A DNA stretch of 39,317 nucleotides, from the NCBI GenBank assembly GCA_045533195.1, contig JAZSHI010000019.1, positions 1 through 39,317 of the forward strand, given 5' to 3'. Source of the stretch: SIG607 sp045533195 (lineage in GTDB: Bacteria; Bacillota; Clostridia; Oscillospirales; Acutalibacteraceae). The notes below the pieces were generated by a model. That model was given only the letters and a program-made list of their open reading frames with translations. It was not told the DNA's origin and did no database searches. Positions 13,883 through 22,085 of the stretch are shown here, in pieces. How positions within the stretch are numbered: position 1 is the stretch's first letter; the number at the start of each line of letters is the position of its first letter. Made by a program: the position numbers and the translations under genes.

Positions 13883-15958
13883 TCAAAGAATCGAGAAGCC
13901 GACTACAACGCCTGCAAATACTATGGAAACCATAGAAAGAAGCTTTATAAGAATGTTAATTGACGGGCCACTCGTATCCTTAAAGGGATCGCCTACCGTA
14001 TCGCCTACAACTGCGGCTTTATGGTTTTCACTACCCTTTCCGCCGTTAACACCGCTTTCGATATACTTTTTAGCATTATCCCAAGCGCCGCCCGAATTGG
14101 ACATAAATATTGCAAGAAGGAAGCCCGAAACTGTTGCGCCGGCAAGCATACCCACAACACCGGTACAGCCAAGTACTATGCCCACAATAACCGGAACAAC
14201 AACCGCAACTATTGTAGGAAGCACCATTTCTCTAAGACTTGCCTTTGTGCAAAGGTCAACGCAGGATGCGTAATCTGCATCTGCTTCGCCCGTCATAATT
14301 CCCTTTATTTCCTTAAACTGACGGCGAACCTCCTTAACAACGCTTTGTGCGGCTCTGCCTACGGAATTCATAGTAAGAGCGGCAAAAACGAAAGGAAGAC
14401 ACGCGCCGACTAAAAGACCTATAAGTACGGTGGGAGTTGTTATGTCAAGGTTGGATATCTTCTCTATAGCTTCAGCACCGAAAGACTTAATCTTATCAAT
14501 ATAAGAAGCCATAAGAGCAAGAGCTGTAAGAGCGGCAGAGCCTATTGCAAAGCCTTTGCCCGTAGCGGCGGTAGTATTGCCGAGAGAATCAAGAGCGTCG
14601 GTTCTTTCTCTTACCTCTTCTTCAAGACCTGCCATCTGTGCAATACCGCCTGCATTATCGGCAACAGGGCCGTAAGCATCGGTAGCAAGGGTTATACCAA
14701 GGGTTGAAAGCATTCCCACAGCGGCAAGAGCTATACCGTAAAGTCCATAAGCATCGCCACCCGAAACGTAGTAAGCTACAAGCACACAGGCGCCGATAAT
14801 TATAACGGGCAAAAGTGTTGAAAGCATACCAACCGAAAGACCACCGATAACAATAGTAGCGGTACCGGTTTCACTTGTTGCGGCAAGTTTCTTTGTGGGC
14901 TTATAACTATCGGACGTATAATATTCTGTGGACTGACCTATAAGCACACCTGCTATAAGACCTGAAAGTATAGCGAAATACATTCTCCAGCTTTCCTGTC
15001 CTAAAACAAACCACACAAGCGGGAAAGAAAGCACGGCAATAGCAATAGCGGAGAAATTAGTGCCGCGGGAAAGGGCACCTAGAAGTTGTTTTTGAGTAGC
15101 ACCTTCTTTAGTTCTGATGAAGAATGTACCTATAATAGAACAAACAACGCCGATTACAGCAATAAAGAGAGGAAGCGCCATAGCGTTTAAAGTATTTGCT
15201 CCCTTAAAAGCGCTAACTCCGAGAGCACAAGCAGAAATAATAGAGCCAACGTAGGATTCGTAAAGGTCAGCGCCCATTCCTGCAACGTCGCCAACGTTAT
15301 CGGCTATAACAGCGGGATTTCTCGGATCATCCTCAGGGATACCTGCCTCAACCTTACCTACAAGGTCAGCACCAACGTCAGCCGCCTTGGTAAACACACC
15401 GCCGCCGACTCTGGCAAAAAGCGCCATTGAAGAAGCACCCATACCAAAGGTAAGCATTGCGCCCGTAATCTCAGACGGTTCAAGCTTAAATACAAACTTT
15501 AAAAGCGCAAACCAAAGGGCAATATCAAAAAGGCCGAGACCTACTACGGTAAAGCCCATTACACTGCCTGCGGAAAATGCAACTCGAAGTCCTTTATTAA
15601 GTCCCTCTCGACAGGCATTTGCTGTTCTTGCATTTGAAGCTGTAGCTATCTTCATTCCGACAAAGCCCGAAAGAGCCGAGAAGAATCCGCCCGTAATAAA
15701 GGCAAAGGGAACATAAGGGGTAAGCAGCCCCGCAATAGCCATTCCGCCAAGCACCAAGAACATAATTCCAAAGAAAACAAGTACAACCGCATACTGACGC
15801 TTAAGATAAGCGTTCGCGCCCTTTCTTATAGACTCTGAAATCTTTTTCATTTTTTCAGTTCCCTCGGAAAATTTGAGAACTTTTTTTGCTGTAAGTACCG
15901 CGAATATAAGGGCAAGAGCGGCGCCTACAAAGGTGAAAATTGCAAGATATTTTGCCAT
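13883..15958 (-). CDS. hppA: Membrane-bound ion-pumping pyrophosphatase (K+-dependent type)
   Basis: This enzyme hydrolyses pyrophosphate and pumps Na+ and/or H+ across the membrane. The 691 residues carry about sixteen hydrophobic segments. The pyrophosphate-binding sequence with KADVGADLVGK-like and ADNVGDVAGMGADLYESY motifs lies at about 191-236. At 460-466 the sequence is GNTTAAT, with Ala at the position that is Lys in K+-independent enzymes; this points to the K+-dependent subfamily, many of which pump Na+. The ion cannot be read from sequence alone. GGGAGG precedes the ATG and a good promoter is found at 15991-16019. The gene is monocistronic and could save energy from biosynthetic pyrophosphate in a fermenter. 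Confidence 0.95.
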   Translation of the reverse strand: MAKYLAIFTFVGAALALIFAVLTAKKVLKFSEGTEKMKKISESIRKGANAYLKRQYAVVLVFFGIMFLVLGGMAIAGLLTPYVPFAFITGGFFSALSGFVGMKIATASNARTANACREGLNKGLRVAFSAGSVMGFTVVGLGLFDIALWFALLKFVFKLEPSEITGAMLTFGMGASSMALFARVGGGVFTKAADVGADLVGKVEAGIPEDDPRNPAVIADNVGDVAGMGADLYESYVGSIISACALGVSAFKGANTLNAMALPLFIAVIGVVCSIIGTFFIRTKEGATQKQLLGALSRGTNFSAIAIAVLSFPLVWFVLGQESWRMYFAILSGLIAGVLIGQSTEYYTSDSYKPTKKLAATSETGTATIVIGGLSVGMLSTLLPVIIIGACVLVAYYVSGGDAYGLYGIALAAVGMLSTLGITLATDAYGPVADNAGGIAQMAGLEEEVRERTDALDSLGNTTAATGKGFAIGSAALTALALMASYIDKIKSFGAEAIEKISNLDITTPTVLIGLLVGACLPFVFAALTMNSVGRAAQSVVKEVRRQFKEIKGIMTGEADADYASCVDLCTKASLREMVLPTIVAVVVPVIVGIVLGCTGVVGMLAGATVSGFLLAIFMSNSGGAWDNAKKYIESGVNGGKGSENHKAAVVGDTVGDPFKDTSGPSINILIKLLSMVSIVFAGVVVGFSIL

Positions 15959-15990
15959 TTTTAAAAACCTCCCAATAGAGTGTAAAAAGT

Positions 15991-16019
15991 ATTATACCAT
16001 AAGATTGTTAAAAAATCAA
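15991..16019 (-). promoter_or_regulatory. Promoter for hppA
   Basis: On the - strand TTGATT (complement of 16014-16019) and TATAAT (complement of 15991-15996) are 17 bp apart, with a TGG extension before the -10 box. Confidence 0.75.
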
Positions 16020-16054
16020 CAATTTTTATTCGCTATTTTATTGGCATTTTTAAC

Positions 16055-16085
16055 GAAAAAAGCGCTGGGCTAACCAACGCTTTTT
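16055..16085 (-). terminator. Terminator after plsY
   Basis: On the - strand AAAGCGTTGG and the partly wobble-paired CCCAGCGCTT form a stem around TTAG, followed by TTTTTTCG. It closes the DUF177-to-plsY cluster before hppA. Confidence 0.8.
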
Positions 16086-16093
16086 GTGAAATT

Positions 16094-16735
16094 TTATTTT
16101 TTAACCTTAAGTTTCTTTTCTTCACCTTTTATAAGACGTTTTATATTATCCTTGTGGCGAAGGAAAACTATTGCTCCCGCTATCAAACTAAGAGAAATTA
16201 TAACATAATCAGGTTCTTTGCCATCAAATCCGTTAAGTCCTATTGAAAATCCTACAACCAACACAGTAGCAATAAGGGTACTCATAGACACTATTCTGGT
16301 TATCAGCATATTAAGAGCGTAGCCTACAAGACCTATGCCAATGCCGATAGGGCAACATACAGCAAAAATTCCTACGCTTGTAGCGGCGCACTTACCACCC
16401 TTAAAACCAAACCATATAGGGAAAGCGTGACCAAGCATACAGGCAACCGCACAAATATACTTTCCGTACATAACCATCACTTCGTTATTTTGGAAAACGT
16501 ACCTATATACGAAAAGTCCCAGTAAAGCCGCAACAGCACCTTTAAGCGCATCACACACAAAGGTCATAATTCCGGCAGTTTTACCTGCAACGCGAAGCAC
16601 GTTGGTTGTACCTGCGTTTCCGCTTCCGTGCTCTCTTACATCGGTTTTACAAAAGTATTTTGTGAAGATTACCGCAAAGCTTATACTTCCAATAAGATAT
16701 GCGACAATTGGGGCCGCTATGGCAAGAACTATCAT
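16094..16735 (-). CDS. plsY: Glycerol-3-phosphate acyltransferase PlsY
   Basis: This membrane enzyme transfers an acyl group from acyl-phosphate to glycerol 3-phosphate, the first step of phospholipid synthesis. The 213 residues contain five to seven hydrophobic segments and the family motifs GSGNAGTTNVLR (about 37-48) and FKGGKCAATSVG (about 108-119). A basic tail ends the protein. Its ATG overlaps the TGA of der by the usual ATGA arrangement, so translation is coupled. PlsX, which makes its substrate, is not in this window. Confidence 0.95.
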   Translation of the reverse strand: MIVLAIAAPIVAYLIGSISFAVIFTKYFCKTDVREHGSGNAGTTNVLRVAGKTAGIMTFVCDALKGAVAALLGLFVYRYVFQNNEVMVMYGKYICAVACMLGHAFPIWFGFKGGKCAATSVGIFAVCCPIGIGIGLVGYALNMLITRIVSMSTLIATVLVVGFSIGLNGFDGKEPDYVIISLSLIAGAIVFLRHKDNIKRLIKGEEKKLKVKK

Positions 16736-18060
16736 TTTTTGTCTTCTCCTCTTTCTCTGATAACAAAACGAATAGGGGTGCCTTCAAGTCCGAATATGGA
16801 CCTTATTTGATTTTCTAAATATCTTTGATATGAAAAATGGAATAACTCCTTATTATTGCAAAAACACACAAAGGTCGGGGGCGCTGTAGAAGCCTGAGTC
16901 ATATAATAAATCTTAAGCCTCTTACCCTTATCTGTGGGCGGTTGCACACGCGCCGTGGCATCTGCAAGTATATCATTAAGCTTTCCTGTGGATATGCGCA
17001 TATTGTTCTGGTCATAAACAAACTTAATAAGCTCGAAAAGTCGGTCAATACGCTGTCCCGTTTTTGCGGAAATGAATATGATAGGCGCATATGTCATAAA
17101 GGAAAAATCATTTATAAGTTTTTTCCTATAATCATCCATTGTGGTGCTGTCCTTACTGACAGCATCCCACTTGTTAACGGCGATTATACAAGCCTTTCCC
17201 TGCTCCATAGCAAGTCCTGCTACCTTGGAGTCCTGCTCGGTAAAGCCCTCAACACCGTCTATCATTATAACACAAACGTTACTTCTTTCAATAGCCATTT
17301 GTGCTCTTAATACACTATATTTTTCAATTTGGTCATCAACCCTGTTTTTTCTTCTGAGTCCTGCCGTGTCGATAAAATTATAGACAGTATTTCCCTTTTC
17401 TATTCGGGTGTCAATTGCATCTCTCGTAGTTCCTGCAATATCCGAAACAATAGAACGCTCTTCACCGGATATACAGTTTATAAGCGAAGATTTACCTGCA
17501 TTTGGCTTTCCTATTACAGCAACGTTTATTATATCCTCTTCCTCTTCATCTGTTTCGCTCTTTGGAAGATATTCATAAACAGCATCTAATAAATCACCGG
17601 TTCCGTGGCCGTGAACCGAAGAAACGGCAATAGGATCGCCAAGTCCTAAATTATAAAACTCATAAAACTCAAGGGGAGTTTTACCGAGACTGTCGCACTT
17701 ATTAACGCAAAGAACAACGGGCTTTCCGCTTTTTTGAAGCATAGCCGCAATATCGTTATCTGCAGCGGTAACTCCCGAGGTTAAATCGGTAACAAAAATT
17801 ATTACATTTGCGGTCTCGATAGCAAGATTTGCCTGAGCGCGCATAGATTTTAAAATAATATCATCGGTTTTAGGCTCAATACCGCCCGTATCAACAAGCA
17901 TTATTTTACGGTTGCACCATTCACAGTCGCCGTAAATTCTGTCACGGGTAACACCCGGGGTATCGTCAACTATACTAAGTCGCTGACCTATAAGCTTATT
18001 AAAAAGTGTAGATTTACCAACGTTTGGTCTTCCTACAACCGCAACTACAGGTTTAGACAT
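16732..18060 (-). CDS. der: Ribosome biogenesis GTPase Der (EngA)
   Basis: This GTPase has two tandem G domains and takes part in maturation of the 50S subunit. The first P-loop is GRPNVGKST near the N-terminus and the second is GKPNAGKSS around residue 185; both DTAG/DTGG switch motifs and NKCD/NKWD base-recognition motifs are seen. The C-terminus is the KH-like domain, ending in FGLEGTPIRFVIR. A GTG codon at 18069 is in frame, but it forms part of the ribosome-binding site GAGGTGA, so the ATG at 18060 is preferred, giving 442 residues. It overlaps plsY and follows the DUF512 gene by about 10 bp. Confidence 0.95.
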   Translation of the reverse strand: MSKPVVAVVGRPNVGKSTLFNKLIGQRLSIVDDTPGVTRDRIYGDCEWCNRKIMLVDTGGIEPKTDDIILKSMRAQANLAIETANVIIFVTDLTSGVTAADNDIAAMLQKSGKPVVLCVNKCDSLGKTPLEFYEFYNLGLGDPIAVSSVHGHGTGDLLDAVYEYLPKSETDEEEEDIINVAVIGKPNAGKSSLINCISGEERSIVSDIAGTTRDAIDTRIEKGNTVYNFIDTAGLRRKNRVDDQIEKYSVLRAQMAIERSNVCVIMIDGVEGFTEQDSKVAGLAMEQGKACIIAVNKWDAVSKDSTTMDDYRKKLINDFSFMTYAPIIFISAKTGQRIDRLFELIKFVYDQNNMRISTGKLNDILADATARVQPPTDKGKRLKIYYMTQASTAPPTFVCFCNNKELFHFSYQRYLENQIRSIFGLEGTPIRFVIRERGEDKK

Positions 18061-18070
18061 TTTCTTCACC

Positions 18071-19372
18071 TCAACATCCTAATATATTATAAACAAACTG
18101 AGCACCGTCATTTTCGGTAATAACTATTTTTACATTAAGCTCTTTTTCTACTTCGCTTACCGTAACGCTATCCAAAAACATATCGTTTTCGTGGCGGAGC
18201 ATAGAGGACGGAATAAGCAGTTCTTCACCTAAGTCAGCATTTTGGAGTTGCTTTATAATATCGCCGCCCGTAATAAGTCCCGCAACGGTTATGCTTTCTC
18301 CAAAAAATTCATTTTTGATTGCAACTACCTTTAAATCAAGAGCATCATATTTTTCCTTGGTTTTAGCCGCAATTTCGCTTATTAAAGGATAAGCCGCTGT
18401 ACCGGTCACAGCAGTACGCTTTTTGCCGTCACAGCTTAAATCATTAATTGAAAGAGCATCAAAGGCTTCCTGTTTAAACAGCGACCACATACCAACGCCG
18501 TTATCCAGTTGGTCAAAATCTCCGTAAAATTGGCTTTCAGGAATTTCCCTTTCAGCCTTCAAATAAAATTCATCAGCACCATAAACCTTACGGCGAGAAT
18601 ATCTTTCTTTATATTTTACAGCAAAGTCCTCTATAATATCAAGTACCTCTTGCGCTCTTTTTTTATTATACGGGGTTAATTTTGCTAAATTTTCTCTGTA
18701 TTTGGTAAGTCCTACGGGAACACAGGCAATGCTCTGAACATTTTCCAGCTCCATTAGGTCATTTAAACTTCTTTTAAGCTCATCCCCGTCATTATATTCG
18801 GGACACAATACGAGCTGACAATTAATAGATATACCTGCATCATTAAACCTTTTTAAAATATCAAGGCACTGACCTGCAAAACGGTTATTCATCATCTTGC
18901 ATCTGAGATCAGGATTAGTGGTATGCACCGATATATTAACAGGACTTATATGCATTTTTATAATTCTGTTAATTTCGTGTTCGGTAAGGTTGGTGAGGGT
19001 AATATAATTCCCGAAAAGAAAAGAAAGACGTGAATCATCATCCTTAAAATAAAGAGACTCTCTCATTCCCTTTGGCAATTGGTCGATAAAGCAGAAAATG
19101 CACTTATTCTTACAGGAATGCTGTTTATCCATAAGATATTCGTCAAACTCAAGACCGAGCTCTTCGTATTCGCCTTTATTTATACGCACGGTTTTAACCT
19201 TACCGTTTTGAGTTTCAACAGTAACCTTAAGCCTTTTTTCGTTCTGATAAAAGCGATAATCCAAAACATCAATTATATCGTTTGAGTTTATGGTAAGTAT
19301 TTTGTCTCCCTTGCGTATTCCTTTTTTATACGCAGGAGATTTATCTACAACTCTATCAATTATAACAGACAC
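18071..19372 (-). CDS. DUF512 family radical SAM-like protein with PDZ domain
   Basis: This 434-residue protein begins with a PDZ-like domain (VVDKSPAYKKGIRKGDKILTI). It continues with a radical-SAM-like segment containing the cysteine cluster CKNKCIFCFIDQLP and ends with the DUF512 region. Such proteins often neighbour der and plsY in Clostridia; the function is not known. The frame is open to 19426, but that stretch contains the rpmF terminator; GGGAGG and a GTG 7 nt later (19372) give the proper N-terminus MSVIIDRVV. This places the gene's ribosome-binding site directly behind the upstream terminator, so readthrough or a hidden promoter must supply transcription. Confidence 0.88.
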   Translation of the reverse strand: MSVIIDRVVDKSPAYKKGIRKGDKILTINSNDIIDVLDYRFYQNEKRLKVTVETQNGKVKTVRINKGEYEELGLEFDEYLMDKQHSCKNKCIFCFIDQLPKGMRESLYFKDDDSRLSFLFGNYITLTNLTEHEINRIIKMHISPVNISVHTTNPDLRCKMMNNRFAGQCLDILKRFNDAGISINCQLVLCPEYNDGDELKRSLNDLMELENVQSIACVPVGLTKYRENLAKLTPYNKKRAQEVLDIIEDFAVKYKERYSRRKVYGADEFYLKAEREIPESQFYGDFDQLDNGVGMWSLFKQEAFDALSINDLSCDGKKRTAVTGTAAYPLISEIAAKTKEKYDALDLKVVAIKNEFFGESITVAGLITGGDIIKQLQNADLGEELLIPSSMLRHENDMFLDSVTVSEVEKELNVKIVITENDGAQFVYNILGC

Positions 19373-19391
19373 CCGAACACCTCCCTTAATG

Positions 19392-19422
19392 AAAAAAGGC
19401 AGAGAGACCTTGCCCCTCTGCC
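19392..19422 (-). terminator. Terminator between rpmF and the DUF512 gene
   Basis: GGCAGAG (complement of 19416-19422) and CTCTGCC (complement of 19398-19404) form a stem followed on the - strand by TTTTTT. It would end or attenuate the DUF177-rpmF transcript; reads past it would supply DUF512-der-plsY. Confidence 0.8.
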
Positions 19423-19443
19423 CCACTAGTTAAAGATTTAGGA

Positions 19444-19626
19444 TTATTCTTCTACCTTAACTACCTGACGGTCGCCGTAGTAACCGCAAGCGGTACATAC
19501 GCGATGAGTACGCTTGTACTCGCCGCAACGGGGACACTTAACAAGTGTAGGAGCGGAAATCTTCCATAAATTGTTACGTCTTTTATCTCTTCTTGCTTTA
19601 GATGTTTTTCTCTTAGGTACTGCCAT
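19444..19626 (-). CDS. rpmF: 50S ribosomal protein L32
   Basis: This small ribosomal protein of 60 residues starts MAVPKRKTSKARRDKRRNN and has the zinc-binding form with two CxxC pairs (CPRC and CTAC), as opposed to the Cys-free paralogue found in some bacteria. The length and sequence are typical. It follows the DUF177 gene by 26 bp, the usual pairing in Bacillota and Proteobacteria. Confidence 0.97.
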   Translation of the reverse strand: MAVPKRKTSKARRDKRRNNLWKISAPTLVKCPRCGEYKRTHRVCTACGYYGDRQVVKVEE

Positions 19627-19652
19627 TTTAAATACAACTCCTTAAGCTAAAG

Positions 19653-20156
19653 TTAATTTTCTTCTTTTAATAAATCAGCCAGAGCCTGCAAACGTGGGTC
19701 AATCTGCTTTGTTTCGCAGCTACATTCGCCCTCATTAAGATTTTTACCGCACATAAAGCATATTCCTTTACAGTCGCTGCGGCAGAGGTGTTTCATCGGA
19801 AGCGAAATGATTATCTCGGTATATATAAGCTCATCTAAATCAAGCTTTAAATCTTCAACCAAAATAATTTCATCATTATCTTCGCCTGCGATTTCGGGAG
19901 CCAAGGACTTTTCAAGCGTCACCTCGTACTCAGTTTCGGTTGGTAGCCCGCACCGATCACAAGGGGCAGAAAAGACATACACCATACTTAATGTTAACGT
20001 TACCAGTCCGGCTCTGTTTGTTACCTTTCCTTTTATGGTTACAGGCTTTTTGAGCGGATATTCACCCATATACTCCAAGTCGGAAAAGTCAACAGAGTAG
20101 TCAATAGGAAGAGTATAATTCTCAGTTATAAAAAGCTTTTTTAAATCAAGAATCAC
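19653..20156 (-). CDS. DUF177 (YceD) family protein
   Basis: YceD/DUF177 proteins are encoded next to rpmF across bacteria and are thought to act in ribosomal RNA or large-subunit biology. This one has 167 residues and a cysteine-rich tail (CDRCG, CRSDCKGICFMCG, CSC) that may bind zinc. The frame is open to 20204, but that extension overlaps a perfect promoter; GGGAGG lies 7 nt before a GTG at 20156, which gives an N-terminus beginning MILDLKKLF. It is the first gene of the unit that continues with rpmF. Confidence 0.88.
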   Translation of the reverse strand: MILDLKKLFITENYTLPIDYSVDFSDLEYMGEYPLKKPVTIKGKVTNRAGLVTLTLSMVYVFSAPCDRCGLPTETEYEVTLEKSLAPEIAGEDNDEIILVEDLKLDLDELIYTEIIISLPMKHLCRSDCKGICFMCGKNLNEGECSCETKQIDPRLQALADLLKEEN

Positions 20157-20183
20157 ACATAATCCTCCCATCGTTGCCATAAT

Positions 20184-20212
20184 ATTATATCCAATGCCCC
20201 ACATTTTGTCAA
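20184..20212 (-). promoter_or_regulatory. Consensus promoter for DUF177-rpmF
   Basis: On the - strand TTGACA (complement of 20207-20212) and TATAAT (complement of 20184-20189) match consensus at all twelve positions with a 17-bp spacer. Such a strong promoter suits a ribosomal protein transcript. Confidence 0.92.
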
Positions 20213-20269
20213 TAGTTAATTTTTTTATTTTTGATTTTCTTTATATAAATAACTTCGAAAATATTTCTA

Positions 20270-20298
20270 TTGAAAATTTGTAAGAAAAATAGTATAAT
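20270..20298 (+). promoter_or_regulatory. Promoter for the GtrA-family gene
   Basis: TTGAAA (20270-20275) and TATAAT (20293-20298) are 17 bp apart, with a leader of about 35 nt. Confidence 0.8.
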
Positions 20299-20339
20299 AC
20301 TTAAAGAGATATCCACTACTTCTTAGTTTGGAGCATTTT

Positions 20340-20774
20340 ATGGACAGAATTTTAAAACCATTTAAGATCTTTTTCTCGGTTATTTTCAGTAAAAGATTTT
20401 TAATATATACGCTTATAGGCTCTTTTAATACCTTTAACTGCGTACTGTTTTCAACATTGCTCGAATGGGCATACGTTCAGGAAAACTTAGCTTTCGCAAT
20501 AGGTTATATTTTAAGCCTGACAATATCGTATATTTTCAACAGCTTGTTTAACTTTAAAAGAAAACTCACCTTTTTAAGATACGGAAAGTTTCTTCTTTCT
20601 TACGTTCCCAATTTTATAATACAGAATATCGTAACCTTCATCTGCTTTAATATTATAGATATGCACCATGTATTCGCTTACATCATAGCCGCCCTGCTGG
20701 GCTCACCTATCACATTTATTTGTCTTAAACTATTCGCCTTTGGCGATAAGAAACGTTCTAAAGTAAATGATTAA
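20340..20774 (+). CDS. GtrA family membrane protein
   Basis: GtrA-like proteins are small four-helix membrane proteins linked to polyprenyl-sugar flipping and cell-surface polysaccharide synthesis. This one has 144 residues and four hydrophobic segments. It shows the family patterns LIYTLIGSFNTFNCVLFS in the first helix and a basic loop NSLFNFKRKLTF between the second and third. A TTG at 20328 is in frame, but GGAG 6 nt before the ATG at 20340 decides the start. No glycosyltransferase is adjacent, so the glycan involved is unknown. Confidence 0.88.
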   Translation: MDRILKPFKIFFSVIFSKRFLIYTLIGSFNTFNCVLFSTLLEWAYVQENLAFAIGYILSLTISYIFNSLFNFKRKLTFLRYGKFLLSYVPNFIIQNIVTFICFNIIDMHHVFAYIIAALLGSPITFICLKLFAFGDKKRSKVND

Positions 20775-20803
20775 AAACCTCGGATTTCCGAGGTTTTATT
20801 TTT
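20775..20803. terminator. Bidirectional terminator between GtrA and C39 genes
   Basis: AACCTCGGA (20776-20784) and TCCGAGGTT (20787-20795) form a 9-bp stem with T-rich tails on both strands. It serves the two convergent genes. Confidence 0.88.
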
Positions 20804-20826
20804 GCCGCAAACCGCCAAAAGCAGCA

Positions 20827-21591
20827 TTATTTTTTGCATACCCACATATTTTTGGCCTCATCAAGTATTTCTTTAAGTTGCCATTTTTTATTTGAGTTTT
20901 TTACACTGTTGGGATCATTCACAGTAACATAACCGTCATTATATTCTGTCATAATAATAAAATGTCCCGAAGTGGTAAACTGTCCCGCGCCCATAATACA
21001 TATTATTGGATTATTATCCTTTAAATTTTTGATAATCTTTTCTTCACTGAGAGAAAGCTCCTCAACTTTAAGTCCGAGCTTTTCACCGCCCTCATATATA
21101 AGCGACCAAGCGCTGCCGCTTTTTTGCACACTGTATCCGTTTTCCTTTGCAAAATCTGCCACATAGCTTGGAGAATACTTAGCATCATTATGAAGATATA
21201 TTAAAACCATAGAAAGACAGGTCGGTCCACACCCCGAAAGTCCCATAAGCTCCCCTGCATATTCTTTATAACCCCAACGTTCATCCCATTGTAAAAGCAA
21301 AGGAACTTTATTACTGTCTATATACTCACTTAAATCGATTTGAAAATCCATATTCTTTTTAATCGGATAATTAAGGACAAAATCCTTTGTTTCGGGATTT
21401 CTTTTAAGAAGCTCTTTTAGTTCAACGGGCCACTCACCTTCGTCTATTCCTTTTTGCTTTGCAAAGCTTTTTATAATACAATCAGGTTTTTTACGATAAT
21501 GAAAATCAAAAACCAAAAAAAGAAACGTTAAAGCCATTAAAAGCGAAATTATTTTCAAAAATCTTCTTTTGCGCCGTTTTTTCATACGCAT
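20827..21591 (-). CDS. C39-like cysteine peptidase, membrane-anchored
   Basis: This 254-residue protein has a highly basic N-terminus (MRMKKRRKRR) followed by one hydrophobic segment, so it is probably anchored with its catalytic domain outside. The papain-like C39-type domain shows LLLQWDERWG (oxyanion Gln), SGCGPTCLSMVL (catalytic Cys), TSGHFIIM (catalytic His) and VNDPNS (Asp). Relatives cleave peptides at the cell surface, but exact substrates are unknown. A GTG at 21600 is in frame; AGGTG placed 6 nt before the ATG at 21591 favours the latter. No ABC transporter or bacteriocin gene is adjacent, unlike true C39 bacteriocin-processing peptidases. Confidence 0.83.
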   Translation of the reverse strand: MRMKKRRKRRFLKIISLLMALTFLFLVFDFHYRKKPDCIIKSFAKQKGIDEGEWPVELKELLKRNPETKDFVLNYPIKKNMDFQIDLSEYIDSNKVPLLLQWDERWGYKEYAGELMGLSGCGPTCLSMVLIYLHNDAKYSPSYVADFAKENGYSVQKSGSAWSLIYEGGEKLGLKVEELSLSEEKIIKNLKDNNPIICIMGAGQFTTSGHFIIMTEYNDGYVTVNDPNSVKNSNKKWQLKEILDEAKNMWVCKK

Positions 21592-21674
21592 AAACCACAC
21601 CTTTTACTAATCTAAGATGCAGTATAGCAAATAAAGATAACATATTTATGACTTTAAAATAACAAAAAAGTAAT

Positions 21675-21698
21675 AAAAACTCGGAAAACCGAGTTTTT
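21675..21698 (-). terminator. Terminator of the LuxR-type gene remnant
   Basis: AAAAACTCGG (21675-21684) and CCGAGTTTTT (21689-21698) form a stem with a 4-nt loop and T-rich continuation on the - strand, just after the stop of the regulator fragment. Confidence 0.75.
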
Positions 21699-21701
21699 AT
21701 T

Positions 21702-22085
21702 TTAAAGAACACTATATTCTTCCAGTATTTCGCCTAATTCTTCCTTTGTAGAAATGCCCATAATATTTCGCATTGAGGTTACTCTGTAGGAAACGGTTTT
21801 TTCTGACATAAAAAGTTCTTCAGCCAGTTGCGAATAGGTTTTACCTTCCCTTATACCCTTTAAAATTTTAAAGTCATTTTCATCGCAGGAGCCAAGCATT
21901 TTTTCAAGTTTTAAAAGCCTTTGCGCCGACAGGTCGGAATACATAGGATCGACTACCCTTTTAAAGCTTTCGTTTTGGGGAGCAAAACCAAAATAACTTT
22001 CATTTGCGGTACTTTCTCTGATGTTAAGCTTTGGGGTAACGTAAACGCTTGTATCAGGAACGATTTCAAAGAGGCTATTGTTTAT
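21702..22085 (-). pseudogene. 5'-truncated LuxR/NarL-type response regulator
   Basis: The frame is open from a stop at 22086-22088 to the gene end at 21702 and encodes a C-terminal LuxR-type helix-turn-helix (DFKILKGIREGKTYSQLAEELFMSEKTVSYRV). A linker and a piece of an upstream domain precede it (SLFEIVPDTSVYVTPKLNI, FGFAPQNESF). An ATG at 21944 would give 80 residues containing only the HTH, but coding quality continues smoothly upstream of it to about 22075, with no start codon in between. The receiver-like N-terminal part is missing. Opposite it, head to head, lies a gene that has also lost its 5' end, so a single deletion or join is likely. An HTH-only product from 21944 remains possible; no ribosome-binding site supports it. 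Confidence 0.7.

Noticed and set aside
20157..20204. A longer DUF177 protein starting at ATG 20204.
   Set aside because: The extra codons lie over the -10 box and start region of a perfect consensus promoter, and GGGAGG points to the GTG at 20156.
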